Position numbers and translations under genes: made by a program. From Sphingobacteriaceae bacterium (GTDB lineage: Bacteria > Bacteroidota > Bacteroidia > B-17B0 > Aurantibacillaceae), in assembly GCA_025360355.1 (NCBI GenBank), contig JANYCL010000070.1, forward strand, positions 1 through 7,543: DNA of 7,543 nucleotides, in the 5' to 3' direction. The notes beneath the pieces were generated by a model. The model was given only the letters and a program-made list of their open reading frames with translations, was not told where the DNA came from and made no database searches. Within the stretch, counting starts at the first letter, position 1; every line of letters starts with the position of its first letter. Shown here in pieces: positions 1 through 5,155 of the stretch.

Positions 1-1
1 A

Positions 2-313
2 GATAAACCAGGTGGACAATTTGGTTTAGGTGTTCGTGCTTTTATTGGAGCTGAATATTTTGTTTTACCTAAAATTTCAATCGGTGGTGAATTCGGTTGG
101 GGTCTTGGTTTAGCTTTGAACACGAAATCTAAAACTGTTTATGAAGCTGAAGGTCTTGACGCTGCAGGTAATGAAGTAGCATCTACAATCACTGTAACTG
201 CAAAACGTGGTATGCAAATGATCTTAGATACTGATAACAACCCACAAAATAGTGCTAGTTACAATTTAGCATTATCTCCTTCTGGTCAATTACGTTTAAA
301 CTTCCATTTCTAG
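2..313 (+). CDS. Outer-membrane beta-barrel protein, C-terminal part (partial)
   Basis: The reading frame is open from the first complete codon of the window to a TAG stop, giving the last 103 residues of a longer protein whose start lies outside the window. The visible part alternates short hydrophobic/aromatic strands with polar loops: GVRAFIGAEYFVLPKISIGGEFGWGL, then a Thr/Lys-rich strand, a loop with DTDNNPQNS, and a final strand that ends LRLNFHF. A terminal Phe closing an amphipathic strand is the usual barrel-assembly signal of outer-membrane proteins. The fit is to a porin-like or OmpA-like outer-membrane barrel of the type common in Bacteroidota; substrate and exact family cannot be told from this fragment. 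An internal TTG at 116 could be taken for a start, but the frame continues upstream with barrel-like sequence, so it is not the true one. Confidence 0.75.
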   Translation, partial: DKPGGQFGLGVRAFIGAEYFVLPKISIGGEFGWGLGLALNTKSKTVYEAEGLDAAGNEVASTITVTAKRGMQMILDTDNNPQNSASYNLALSPSGQLRLNFHF

Positions 314-332
314 TCTTAAACTGATCTATATT

Positions 333-367
333 AAACCCTGAAGTACGAAAGACTTCAGGGTTTTTTT
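333..367 (+). terminator. Rho-independent terminator after the barrel gene
   Basis: A perfect 12-bp stem, AAACCCTGAAGT (333-344) against ACTTCAGGGTTT (352-363), with a 7-nt loop. The 3' arm runs into seven T (361-367). It starts 20 bp after the stop codon of the barrel gene and separates that gene from the next one on the same strand. The A-rich 5' foot makes weak activity in the other direction possible, but no minus-strand gene ends here. Confidence 0.93.
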
Positions 368-425
368 ATTACTTGTTTTCTCCATAAAAAATCACAAAAA
401 TCAAGCTTTATATTCAGTAATACGG

Positions 426-433
426 TAATTTTG
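426..433 (+). promoter_or_regulatory. Bacteroidota -7 box (TAATTTTG) of the metallophosphoesterase gene
   Basis: TAATTTTG is an exact match to the Bacteroidota sigma-ABfr -7 consensus TAnnTTTG. It follows the terminator at 333-367, so the downstream gene needs its own promoter. Only four bases separate the box from the ATG at 438, which puts the expected transcription start at or next to the start codon, so the mRNA would be leaderless or nearly so. No convincing -33 TTG is visible at the usual spacing. The alternative is a chance match in AT-rich DNA. Confidence 0.5.
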
Positions 434-437
434 CGTC

Positions 438-1682
438 ATGTTTTTACGCTTCCTTATATTCTTTGTCATCATTGTTGTAATCGAAATTTATTTTTTACAA
501 GCTGTAAAAACATTTTCACGCGATTTCACGCCACGCAACAGAAATATTTTCATGTATACAGCTTACACACTGTTCGCAATTAATTTTTTGTTCGGACTAG
601 TAGGCATGTTTTATCCGCCACCTGAATGGCATGGTTTTTTCAGATTCATATCGTCGATGTTCCTTGTTTTAGTGGTGTGTAAATTATTCGGAGTAAGTTT
701 TTTAATTATTGATGATGTGATCAGAATTTTCCGCTGGATCTTTAAAGTTGTTTTTAAAATTGGAACAACTGCTGATATGACCGGATCTGGCATTAGCCGG
801 ATAAAATTTATTAGTCAAATCGCAATGACATTTACTATCATACCGGCTATTTCTTTTTTATATGGCATGGTTCGTGGTGCATACAAATACCGTGTACATA
901 ATGTAAAAGTTACCGCACCAAATTTGCCTGAAGCTTTTAATGGTTTTAAAATTGTTCAGATATCTGATATGCATACAGGTTCGTTCATGAGCACGTCGCC
1001 AATTCAAAAAGCGTTTGGGATCGTAATGGAGCAAAAAGCAGATATGATCTTATTTACAGGCGATCTTGTAAATAATGTTTCAACCGAAACAAAAGATTTT
1101 TTAGAAGAATATAAAAAATTGAAAGCACCATACGGCGTTTTTTCTGTATTGGGAAATCACGATTACGGAGATTATGTTACCTGGCCAACATCACAAGAAA
1201 AAAAAGAAAATTTAGCAGCACTTAAAAAAGTTCAAGCCGATTCAGGCTGGCGTTTATTATTGAACGAACATGTTGCTATCGAAAAAGACGGAGAAAAAAT
1301 TGCTTTGTTAGGAATTGAGAATTGGGGTGGAGGAAAATATTTTCACCGCTACGGTAAAATGGATCTTGCTCATAAAGGAACTGAAGAATATAAATTCAAA
1401 ATATTAATGAGTCATGATCCTTCTCATTGGGATAAACAAGTACGCACAGAATATCCGGATGTGGATTTAACTTTAAGTGGTCACACACACGGCATGCAAT
1501 TCGGAATTGAGATCCCTGGTTTTAAATGGAGTCCGGTACAATATTTATATAAACAATGGGCAGGTTTGTACAAACAAGACAATCAATACTTATATGTTAA
1601 CAGAGGCTTAGGCTTTTTAGGTTATCCTGGAAGGCTTGGAATTTGGCCGGAGATAACGGTGATTGAATTGAGTAGGGTTTAG
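438..1682 (+). CDS. Membrane-anchored calcineurin-like metallophosphoesterase
   Basis: A 414-residue protein with an N-terminal membrane part and a C-terminal metal-dependent phosphoesterase domain. Hydrophobic segments lie near residues 4-20, 37-58, 69-91 and 126-144, suggesting four membrane passes. The catalytic domain (about 168-411) carries the complete calcineurin-like set: D177-M-H179 (ISDMHTG), G208-D209 (FTGDLVNN), G239-N-H-D242 (LGNHDY), H326 (MSHDP) and G348-H-T-H-G352. These residues bind the two metal ions and the phosphate, so the enzyme should be active. The architecture resembles the YkuE/YaeI-type membrane phosphoesterases, some of which act on lipid-linked pyrophosphates; the substrate here cannot be told. 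The ATG at 438 is preferred because it begins the first hydrophobic helix and sits just after a -7 box. There is no Shine-Dalgarno sequence. The gene stands alone, converging with the GIY-YIG gene 19 bp away. Confidence 0.9.
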   Translation: MFLRFLIFFVIIVVIEIYFLQAVKTFSRDFTPRNRNIFMYTAYTLFAINFLFGLVGMFYPPPEWHGFFRFISSMFLVLVVCKLFGVSFLIIDDVIRIFRWIFKVVFKIGTTADMTGSGISRIKFISQIAMTFTIIPAISFLYGMVRGAYKYRVHNVKVTAPNLPEAFNGFKIVQISDMHTGSFMSTSPIQKAFGIVMEQKADMILFTGDLVNNVSTETKDFLEEYKKLKAPYGVFSVLGNHDYGDYVTWPTSQEKKENLAALKKVQADSGWRLLLNEHVAIEKDGEKIALLGIENWGGGKYFHRYGKMDLAHKGTEEYKFKILMSHDPSHWDKQVRTEYPDVDLTLSGHTHGMQFGIEIPGFKWSPVQYLYKQWAGLYKQDNQYLYVNRGLGFLGYPGRLGIWPEITVIELSRV

Positions 1683-1698
1683 TCTATCCTTTTTGGAA

Positions 1699-1736
1699 CT
1701 GTCATCCAGAGGTGCTTGCACCGAAGGATCTAAGAG
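1699..1736 (+). repeat. Left palindrome of the GIY-YIG unit
   Basis: After the CTGTC end comes an imperfect palindrome: ATCC (1704-1707) pairs with GGAT (1726-1729), an internal 3x3 loop AGA/GAA follows, and GGTGC (1711-1715) pairs with GCACC (1718-1722) around TT. The tail CTAAGAG continues inward. The sequence is more GC-rich than its surroundings. It also lies between two convergent genes, so its hairpin could stall or stabilise transcripts, though no T-run follows it. It encodes the last residues and the TGA stop of the nuclease. Confidence 0.75.
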
Positions 1737-2067
1737 TTGATGATGAATCCTTTTCGCAGGGAGGCCACACCATTATTTTTGAATTTAAAAAATTCCAATT
1801 CGGGTTTTCCTTTTTGATAAGACTTTCCTTTTTCTTTCTGCTCCAACCTTTGATCTCTTTTTCCCTATCAATAGCATCATAAATATATTTATAGGATTCA
1901 TAATATAATAAATAGAAACAACTGTATTTCCCTGTAAAGGAATTGGAATTGCCGCGATTCAAAAAATGTTCAGTCAAACGCCTTTCCAAATTATTCGTTA
2001 CACCAACGTAAAGAACCGTCTTATTATAATTGGTAATTATATAAATGAAATACTTATGATCGAACAT
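1702..2067 (-). CDS. Small GIY-YIG nuclease (URI/UvrC-N-like, palindrome-associated)
   Basis: A 121-residue protein. Residues 5-95 form a compact single-domain GIY-YIG nuclease: FIYIITN (7-13, the GIY strand), LYVGVT (19-24, the YIG strand with Y20 and G22), LERRLTEH (27-34, catalytic Arg at 29/30), then AIDREKEIKGWSRKKKESLI (65-84) with the likely metal-binding Glu69. This is the form often annotated in Bacteroidota as 'GIY-YIG nuclease family protein'; such enzymes cut DNA with one metal ion. Residues 98-121 (from IMVWPPC to the end) do not look like part of the fold; the last nine residues and the TGA stop are encoded by the left palindrome, so this tail is probably a by-product of the repeat. 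No promoter box or Shine-Dalgarno sequence is seen between the right palindrome and the ATG, so expression may depend on read-through from the gene upstream. Role in repair, or in moving the flanking repeats, is unproven. Confidence 0.85.
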   Translation of the reverse strand: MFDHKYFIYIITNYNKTVLYVGVTNNLERRLTEHFLNRGNSNSFTGKYSCFYLLYYESYKYIYDAIDREKEIKGWSRKKKESLIKKENPNWNFLNSKIMVWPPCEKDSSSTLRSFGASTSG

Positions 2068-2070
2068 ATT

Positions 2071-2105
2071 CTTTTAGATTCCTCGCTAAAGCTTCGGAAT
2101 GACAG
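2071..2105 (-). repeat. Right palindrome of the GIY-YIG unit
   Basis: Inverted relative to the left copy. On the plus strand ATTCC (2078-2082) pairs with GGAAT (2096-2100), and inside it GCT (2085-2087) pairs with AGC (2090-2092) around AA. TGACAG closes the outer end and CTTTTAGA the inner end. Compared with the left copy, the outer stem gained one pair on both sides (ATCC/GGAT versus ATTCC/GGAAT) and the inner stem differs on both sides, so pairing is kept while sequence changes. It lies four bases upstream of the nuclease ATG by its tail and would be part of any read-through leader. Confidence 0.75.
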
Positions 2106-2114
2106 ATTACTCAA

Positions 2115-2468
2115 TTAAATAAACAACGCGTATTGCTTCGCTCTTGCGGCTTGAATTTTTGTTAGGCGACTTGGCTCGGGCATTGGAGTTCCGTAAGTTA
2201 TTTTTGTAAGAACTGGAGCAGCGTTTAATAAAGGCTCATTTTTTATGGCTTTATAATCTAAATACGCTTTGCCTTTAAAGCAATTTAAAACTTCGTTAAG
2301 CAAACCTGCGCGTTTTTCAACATACCACGTGCGGTATAATTTACTCCATCTGGCGCCCGGTAAAGTTTTAATGGATTGCACTAATTCCTCACTGTAGGAA
2401 AAATCTACTCTAACCACCTCGTGGTTCTCGTAAACCATTTTGTTTAAATGTACAACTGAATAATTCAT
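2115..2468 (-). CDS. Integrase-like N-terminal fragment, no catalytic domain (possible remnant)
   Basis: A 117-residue protein. Residues 1-60 resemble the N-terminal domain of Bacteroidota tyrosine recombinases: an opening HLNK segment, a hydrophobic strand VVRVDFSY (18-25), a helix ELVQSIKTLPG, the signature GARWSK (38-43) and TWYV (47-50). In full-length enzymes of about 350-400 residues this is followed by a SAM-like core-binding domain and a catalytic domain with the R-H-R-H-Y residues; none of that is here. Residues 65-117 (basic, with KAIKNEP and QAARAKQYALFI) match nothing I recognise. The stop lies 9 bp before the outer end of the GIY-YIG unit, and the intact metallophosphoesterase lies just beyond that unit, so no missing 3' half is nearby. 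It is either a remnant of an integrase or a free-standing small DNA-binding protein; the frame is intact and has a plausible promoter. Confidence 0.6.
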   Translation of the reverse strand: MNYSVVHLNKMVYENHEVVRVDFSYSEELVQSIKTLPGARWSKLYRTWYVEKRAGLLNEVLNCFKGKAYLDYKAIKNEPLLNAAPVLTKITYGTPMPEPSRLTKIQAARAKQYALFI

Positions 2469-2509
2469 CTTTCTTTTGGTTTATAACTCCTGGGAGTATT
2501 ATTACAAAA

Positions 2510-2517
2510 CAAAGTTA
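2510..2517 (-). promoter_or_regulatory. -7 box (TAACTTTG) of the integrase-like gene
   Basis: On the minus strand TAACTTTG matches TAnnTTTG exactly. It would start transcription near 2505, giving a leader of about 37 nt with an A/G-rich stretch (AAAAGAAAG) directly before the ATG. No -33 TTG stands at the usual 19-21 bp; the nearest TTG is 13 bp away. This suggests a weak promoter or one needing an activator. Confidence 0.5.
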
Positions 2518-2537
2518 CTACGTATTCAGGCAATGTG

Positions 2538-2556
2538 TTGCTATGTTTTGTAGCAA
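2538..2556. promoter_or_regulatory. Inverted repeat upstream of the -7 box, possible operator
   Basis: TTGCTA (2538-2543) and TAGCAA (2551-2556) form a 6-bp inverted repeat with a 7-base spacer. Its centre lies about 42 bp upstream of the predicted start of the integrase-like gene, a usual place for an activator site. No T-run follows on either strand, so it is a poor terminator for the aminotransferase gene. Six-base arms are short enough to arise by chance. Confidence 0.3.
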
Positions 2557-2573
2557 TTTAAAAATTATAAATT

Positions 2574-2597
2574 GTTGATTGTTAATTAGTTGATTGT
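2574..2597. repeat. Two direct copies of GTTGATTGT
   Basis: GTTGATTGT occurs at 2574-2582 and 2589-2597, fifteen bases apart, in the AT-rich spacer just after the aminotransferase stop. It could be a binding-site pair or simple low-complexity sequence; nothing else supports a function. Confidence 0.4.
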
Positions 2598-2606
2598 AAA
2601 TCGAGA

Positions 2607-3794
2607 TTAGGCGTTATTTAAAATCTCCAAAATTATTTGAAGTGAAGCCCTTAATTCTTTATTTGTAATAATTAAGGGAGGAGCTAAACGCATAGCTGTT
2701 GGACAATGTAAGAACCAATCCGTGATCACACCTTTCTTGATGCATTCATTAATAATGTCAATGTTTAAAGCTGCATCACCAAATTCAACTGCGCATAAAG
2801 CACCAACACAACGAACTTCTTTTATTTTCGGATGTACCAGCATTTCTAAAATAACTTTTTCAATTTCATCGGCACGTAAATATAATTTTTCTTCAACCAG
2901 AACTTCAAGAGTTGCTTTTGCTGCTGCAACACAAACTGCATTGCCGCCAAATGTGGTTATATGTCCGAGCACAGGATCATTGGTTAAACAACTCATTAAT
3001 TTTCCGCTCGACACAAAAGCACCAATGGGTAAACCTCCGCCCATGCCTTTCGCAATTAATAAAATATCAGGCACAACATTATAATTCTCAAACGCAAATA
3101 ACATTCCTGTTCTTCCAAAACCGCTTTGTATCTCATCAAAAATTAAAAGTGTGCAAGTATCATCACATTTTTTGCGGAGCTCTTTTAAAAATTCAGTATT
3201 CGCTTTATGTACGCCGGCTTCACCTTGTATAGGCTCAATAATAACACAAGCTGTTTTGTTTGTGATCTGAGCAAGCTGAGAAAAATTATTAAACTCTAAT
3301 TGTTTTACATCCGGCAGCAAGGGTCTGAAACTACTTTTGTATTCTTCATTTCCCATTACACTTAAAGCACCATGAGTACTTCCGTGATAGGAATTTTTGA
3401 AACAAATAATTTCTGTTCTTCTTGTAACACGCTTTGCTAATTTTAAAGCGCCTTCTGTTGCTTCTGTACCTGAATTAGTATAATAAATACAATTTAAATT
3501 AGAAGGTAACAATGAAGTAAGCAGTTTTGCATATTGCGTTTGCGGATGCTGCACATACTCGCCATACACCATTAAGTGCATATAGGTTTTAGTTTGATCA
3601 TTTATTGCAGCAACAACTTTTGGGTGACAATGTCCGAGATTACTTACCGAAATTCCGCTAATAAGATCAACATACTTTTTTCCGTTTACATCGGTTAAAT
3701 AAATACCTTCTGCTTTTATAATTTCTAAACCAAGCGGAGTAGGGGAAGTTTGCGCTACGTTATGTAAAAAAATATTCCGGTGGTTGATATTCAT
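2607..3794 (-). CDS. Class-III PLP-dependent aminotransferase (acetylornithine/ornithine aminotransferase-like)
   Basis: A 395-residue fold-type I, class-III aminotransferase of normal length. Landmarks in order: a substrate-domain opening with GIYLTDVNGKKYVDLISGISVSNLGHCHP (30-58), the phosphate-binding NSGTEATEGALKLAK (107-121), SYHGSTHGALS (135-145), EPIQGEAG (187-194), FDEIQSGFGRTG (219-230, with Asp220 facing the pyridine nitrogen), the PLP lysine K249 in AKGMGGGLPIGA, T280-T281 before FGGNAV, and MRLAPPL (368-374). It moves an amino group between an omega- or alpha-amino donor and a keto acid in the cytoplasm. ArgD/RocD-type or 4-aminobutyrate-type substrates are possible; no arginine or proline gene is nearby, so I give no symbol. 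It follows the CBS-domain gene by 30 bp, a gap filled by a palindrome, and is probably co-transcribed with it. The start has no Shine-Dalgarno sequence, only AAAA before the ATG. Confidence 0.9.
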   Translation of the reverse strand: MNINHRNIFLHNVAQTSPTPLGLEIIKAEGIYLTDVNGKKYVDLISGISVSNLGHCHPKVVAAINDQTKTYMHLMVYGEYVQHPQTQYAKLLTSLLPSNLNCIYYTNSGTEATEGALKLAKRVTRRTEIICFKNSYHGSTHGALSVMGNEEYKSSFRPLLPDVKQLEFNNFSQLAQITNKTACVIIEPIQGEAGVHKANTEFLKELRKKCDDTCTLLIFDEIQSGFGRTGMLFAFENYNVVPDILLIAKGMGGGLPIGAFVSSGKLMSCLTNDPVLGHITTFGGNAVCVAAAKATLEVLVEEKLYLRADEIEKVILEMLVHPKIKEVRCVGALCAVEFGDAALNIDIINECIKKGVITDWFLHCPTAMRLAPPLIITNKELRASLQIILEILNNA

Positions 3795-3797
3795 TTT

Positions 3798-3822
3798 TGT
3801 CAGGTCGAGCGAAGTCGAGACG
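3798..3822 (+). repeat. Solo palindromic repeat between the CBS gene and the aminotransferase
   Basis: Begins with TGTCA, then AGG-type bases, and folds as GTC (3799-3801) with GAC (3819-3821) and TCGA (3805-3808) with TCGA (3815-3818) around the loop GCGAAG, leaving a 3-base bulge (AGG, 3802-3804). GTCGAG also occurs twice directly (3804-3809 and 3814-3819). The GC-rich sequence is out of keeping with its AT-rich surroundings. Repeats of the form CTCGACTTCGCTCGAC plus TGACA are, from memory, frequent between genes in Bacteroidota genomes. It occupies nearly the whole 30-bp gap between the two genes. Confidence 0.65.
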
Positions 3823-3824
3823 TT

Positions 3825-5111
3825 TTAAGGTACGATCTTAAGTCGGATACTCTCAACGTTTTGTTTATTGCGTTTAAGAATTGTTATTTCGTAACCATCT
3901 TTAATGCGTTTATCATTCTCTGGAGGGATCCTTCCAAAAACATAATTTACATAACCAGAAACAGTTTCGTAATGCGGACTTTCCGGTAACGCAACAGGTA
4001 AAACATTATTAACATCAACCATGCTCGATTGTGCATTAACAATAAACTCAGTATCACTTTTCTTTTCTACATCAGGTTTTTCTTCATCGTGTTCATCCTG
4101 AATTTCACCAACCAACTCTTCGATGATATCTTCCATGGTAATTATTCCGGCAGTAGCACCACGTTCGTTGGTTACAACCGCCATTTGTATATGATGTTTT
4201 TGAAGATCGCGCAACAATTCATTTACTTTCATGCTCTCAGGCACAAAATGTACCGAACGCATAATGTCTTTTATGGTTTTGAATCTGTTCTCAACTACTG
4301 CTTTTAAAAGATCTTTACTATGTACAATACCAATTACATTATCAATATCACCTAAAAAAACAGGCATCCGAGAAAAACCTTCTTCAATGATCTGCTTTAT
4401 CATTTCATCTCTTCCAATTTCAACATCTAAAGAAACAACACGGTTTGTTGGGACTAAAATTTGTTTTACAATGCGGTCATCAAAATCAAAAACGTTTTGT
4501 ATCAATTCGTTCTCACTTGGTTTAATTGCGCCGCCTTCTTCGCTTTCAGTTAATATTAAACGTAATTCTTCTTCGGTATGAACTTCATCATCAAAACCTT
4601 TTATGCCAAGGAGTCTTAATAATATTCCGGAAGATTTATGCAGTAACCAAATGAATGGTCTGAACACAAAATAAAAGATCCGTAACGGTAAAGCGATCAG
4701 CATTGCTGTTTGTAATGAAAATTTAATTCCCACCATTTTAGGGATCTGCTCACCTAATACAATATGTAAAAAAGTAATTAACGCAAACGCAACAGGAATA
4801 GAAATGCTATGAACGGTTATGGCAGAAAGTGTTGTTCCAAATTTATAAAATATCGCAGTCACTAAACTAGCTACAACGTCTTCTCCGATCCATCCTAAAC
4901 CTAAACTCGATAAAGTAATTCCTAATTGTGTTGCGGAAATAGTGGAATCTAATTTTTCGGTTAAGGTCTTAGCGTTTTTTGCACGTTTACTTCCTTTATT
5001 GATTTTTAGATCTAATTGTGATGAGCGCACTTTTACTAGAGAGAATTCAGCGGCGACAAAAAATCCGTTAAGAAAAACAAGGAGAAGAGTAAATAAAAAA
5101 TCTAATAACAT
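3825..5111 (-). CDS. CNNM/CBS/CorC_HlyC-domain membrane protein ('hemolysin family')
   Basis: A 428-residue protein with the usual four parts. An N-terminal CNNM (DUF21) membrane domain has hydrophobic segments near 3-22, 62-88, 98-122 and 131-155, the motif NGFFVAAEFSLVK (15-27) and GEQIPKMVG (120-128). An acidic linker (TEEELRLILTESEEGG, 179-194) and VFDFDDRIVKQILVP (207-221) lead into two CBS modules (about 221-275 and 283-337; SRMPVF, GIVHSKDLL, MAVVTNERG, GIITMEDIIEELVGEI). A CorC_HlyC domain closes the protein (about 353-426; ETVSGYVNYVFGRIP). Proteins of this family are inner-membrane proteins tied to Mg2+/Co2+ efflux or divalent-cation balance; despite the name, haemolysis is not their established role, and CBS modules often bind adenine nucleotides. 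The length is typical and no part is missing. A -7 box lies 8 bases before the ATG, and the aminotransferase follows, so this may be the first gene of a two-gene unit. Confidence 0.9.
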   Translation of the reverse strand: MLLDFLFTLLLVFLNGFFVAAEFSLVKVRSSQLDLKINKGSKRAKNAKTLTEKLDSTISATQLGITLSSLGLGWIGEDVVASLVTAIFYKFGTTLSAITVHSISIPVAFALITFLHIVLGEQIPKMVGIKFSLQTAMLIALPLRIFYFVFRPFIWLLHKSSGILLRLLGIKGFDDEVHTEEELRLILTESEEGGAIKPSENELIQNVFDFDDRIVKQILVPTNRVVSLDVEIGRDEMIKQIIEEGFSRMPVFLGDIDNVIGIVHSKDLLKAVVENRFKTIKDIMRSVHFVPESMKVNELLRDLQKHHIQMAVVTNERGATAGIITMEDIIEELVGEIQDEHDEEKPDVEKKSDTEFIVNAQSSMVDVNNVLPVALPESPHYETVSGYVNYVFGRIPPENDKRIKDGYEITILKRNKQNVESIRLKIVP

Positions 5112-5119
5112 GGTTAATA

Positions 5120-5127
5120 CAAATATA
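5120..5127 (-). promoter_or_regulatory. -7 box (TATATTTG) of the CNNM/CBS gene
   Basis: TATATTTG on the minus strand matches TAnnTTTG exactly and lies in the 44-bp gap between the lipoprotein stop and the CNNM/CBS start. Eight bases (TATTAACC) separate it from the ATG, so the leader would be only a few nucleotides long. No clear -33 TTG is seen. It suggests that the CNNM/CBS gene starts its own transcript rather than depending only on the lipoprotein unit. Confidence 0.5.
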
Positions 5128-5155
5128 TCAAAATTGCTGAATTATTAAAGGGAAA

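Larger units (their letters stand above)
1699..2105 (-). mobile_element. GIY-YIG nuclease gene bracketed by inverted imperfect palindromes (putative REPtron-like unit)
   Basis: A 407-bp unit whose ends are inverted copies of one another. The left end reads CTGTCAT-CC inward and the right end, on the minus strand, reads CTGTCATTCC. After each hairpin comes a shared inner tail, TCTAAGAG on the left and TCTAAAAG on the right. The only gene inside is a small GIY-YIG nuclease, filling the space between the palindromes almost exactly. No target-site duplication is visible in the flanks (TTGGAA on the left, ATTACT on the right). The organisation recalls REP sequences flanking a RAYT transposase gene, with a different nuclease fold. 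Structure is seen directly; mobility is inferred. Confidence 0.5.

Noticed and set aside
611..793. Minus-strand 60-residue frame
   Set aside because: Lies antisense to the membrane part of the metallophosphoesterase and has no recognisable features.
1699..1736. Intrinsic terminator shared by the two convergent genes
   Set aside because: The hairpin is interrupted and no T-run follows on either strand; its twin at 2071-2105 is not at a gene end of the same kind, so a repeat explains both better.
2722..3232. Plus-strand reading frames inside the aminotransferase region
   Set aside because: They lie antisense to a well-supported class-III aminotransferase and their translations show no domain or plausible composition.
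1699..3822. CRISPR array
   Set aside because: The palindromic copies are few, not regularly spaced, oppositely oriented and unequal in sequence; no spacer-repeat pattern exists.
3780..4581. Plus-strand reading frames across the CNNM/CBS gene
   Set aside because: Antisense shadows of a full-length, motif-complete gene; their starts have no promoter or ribosome-binding context.
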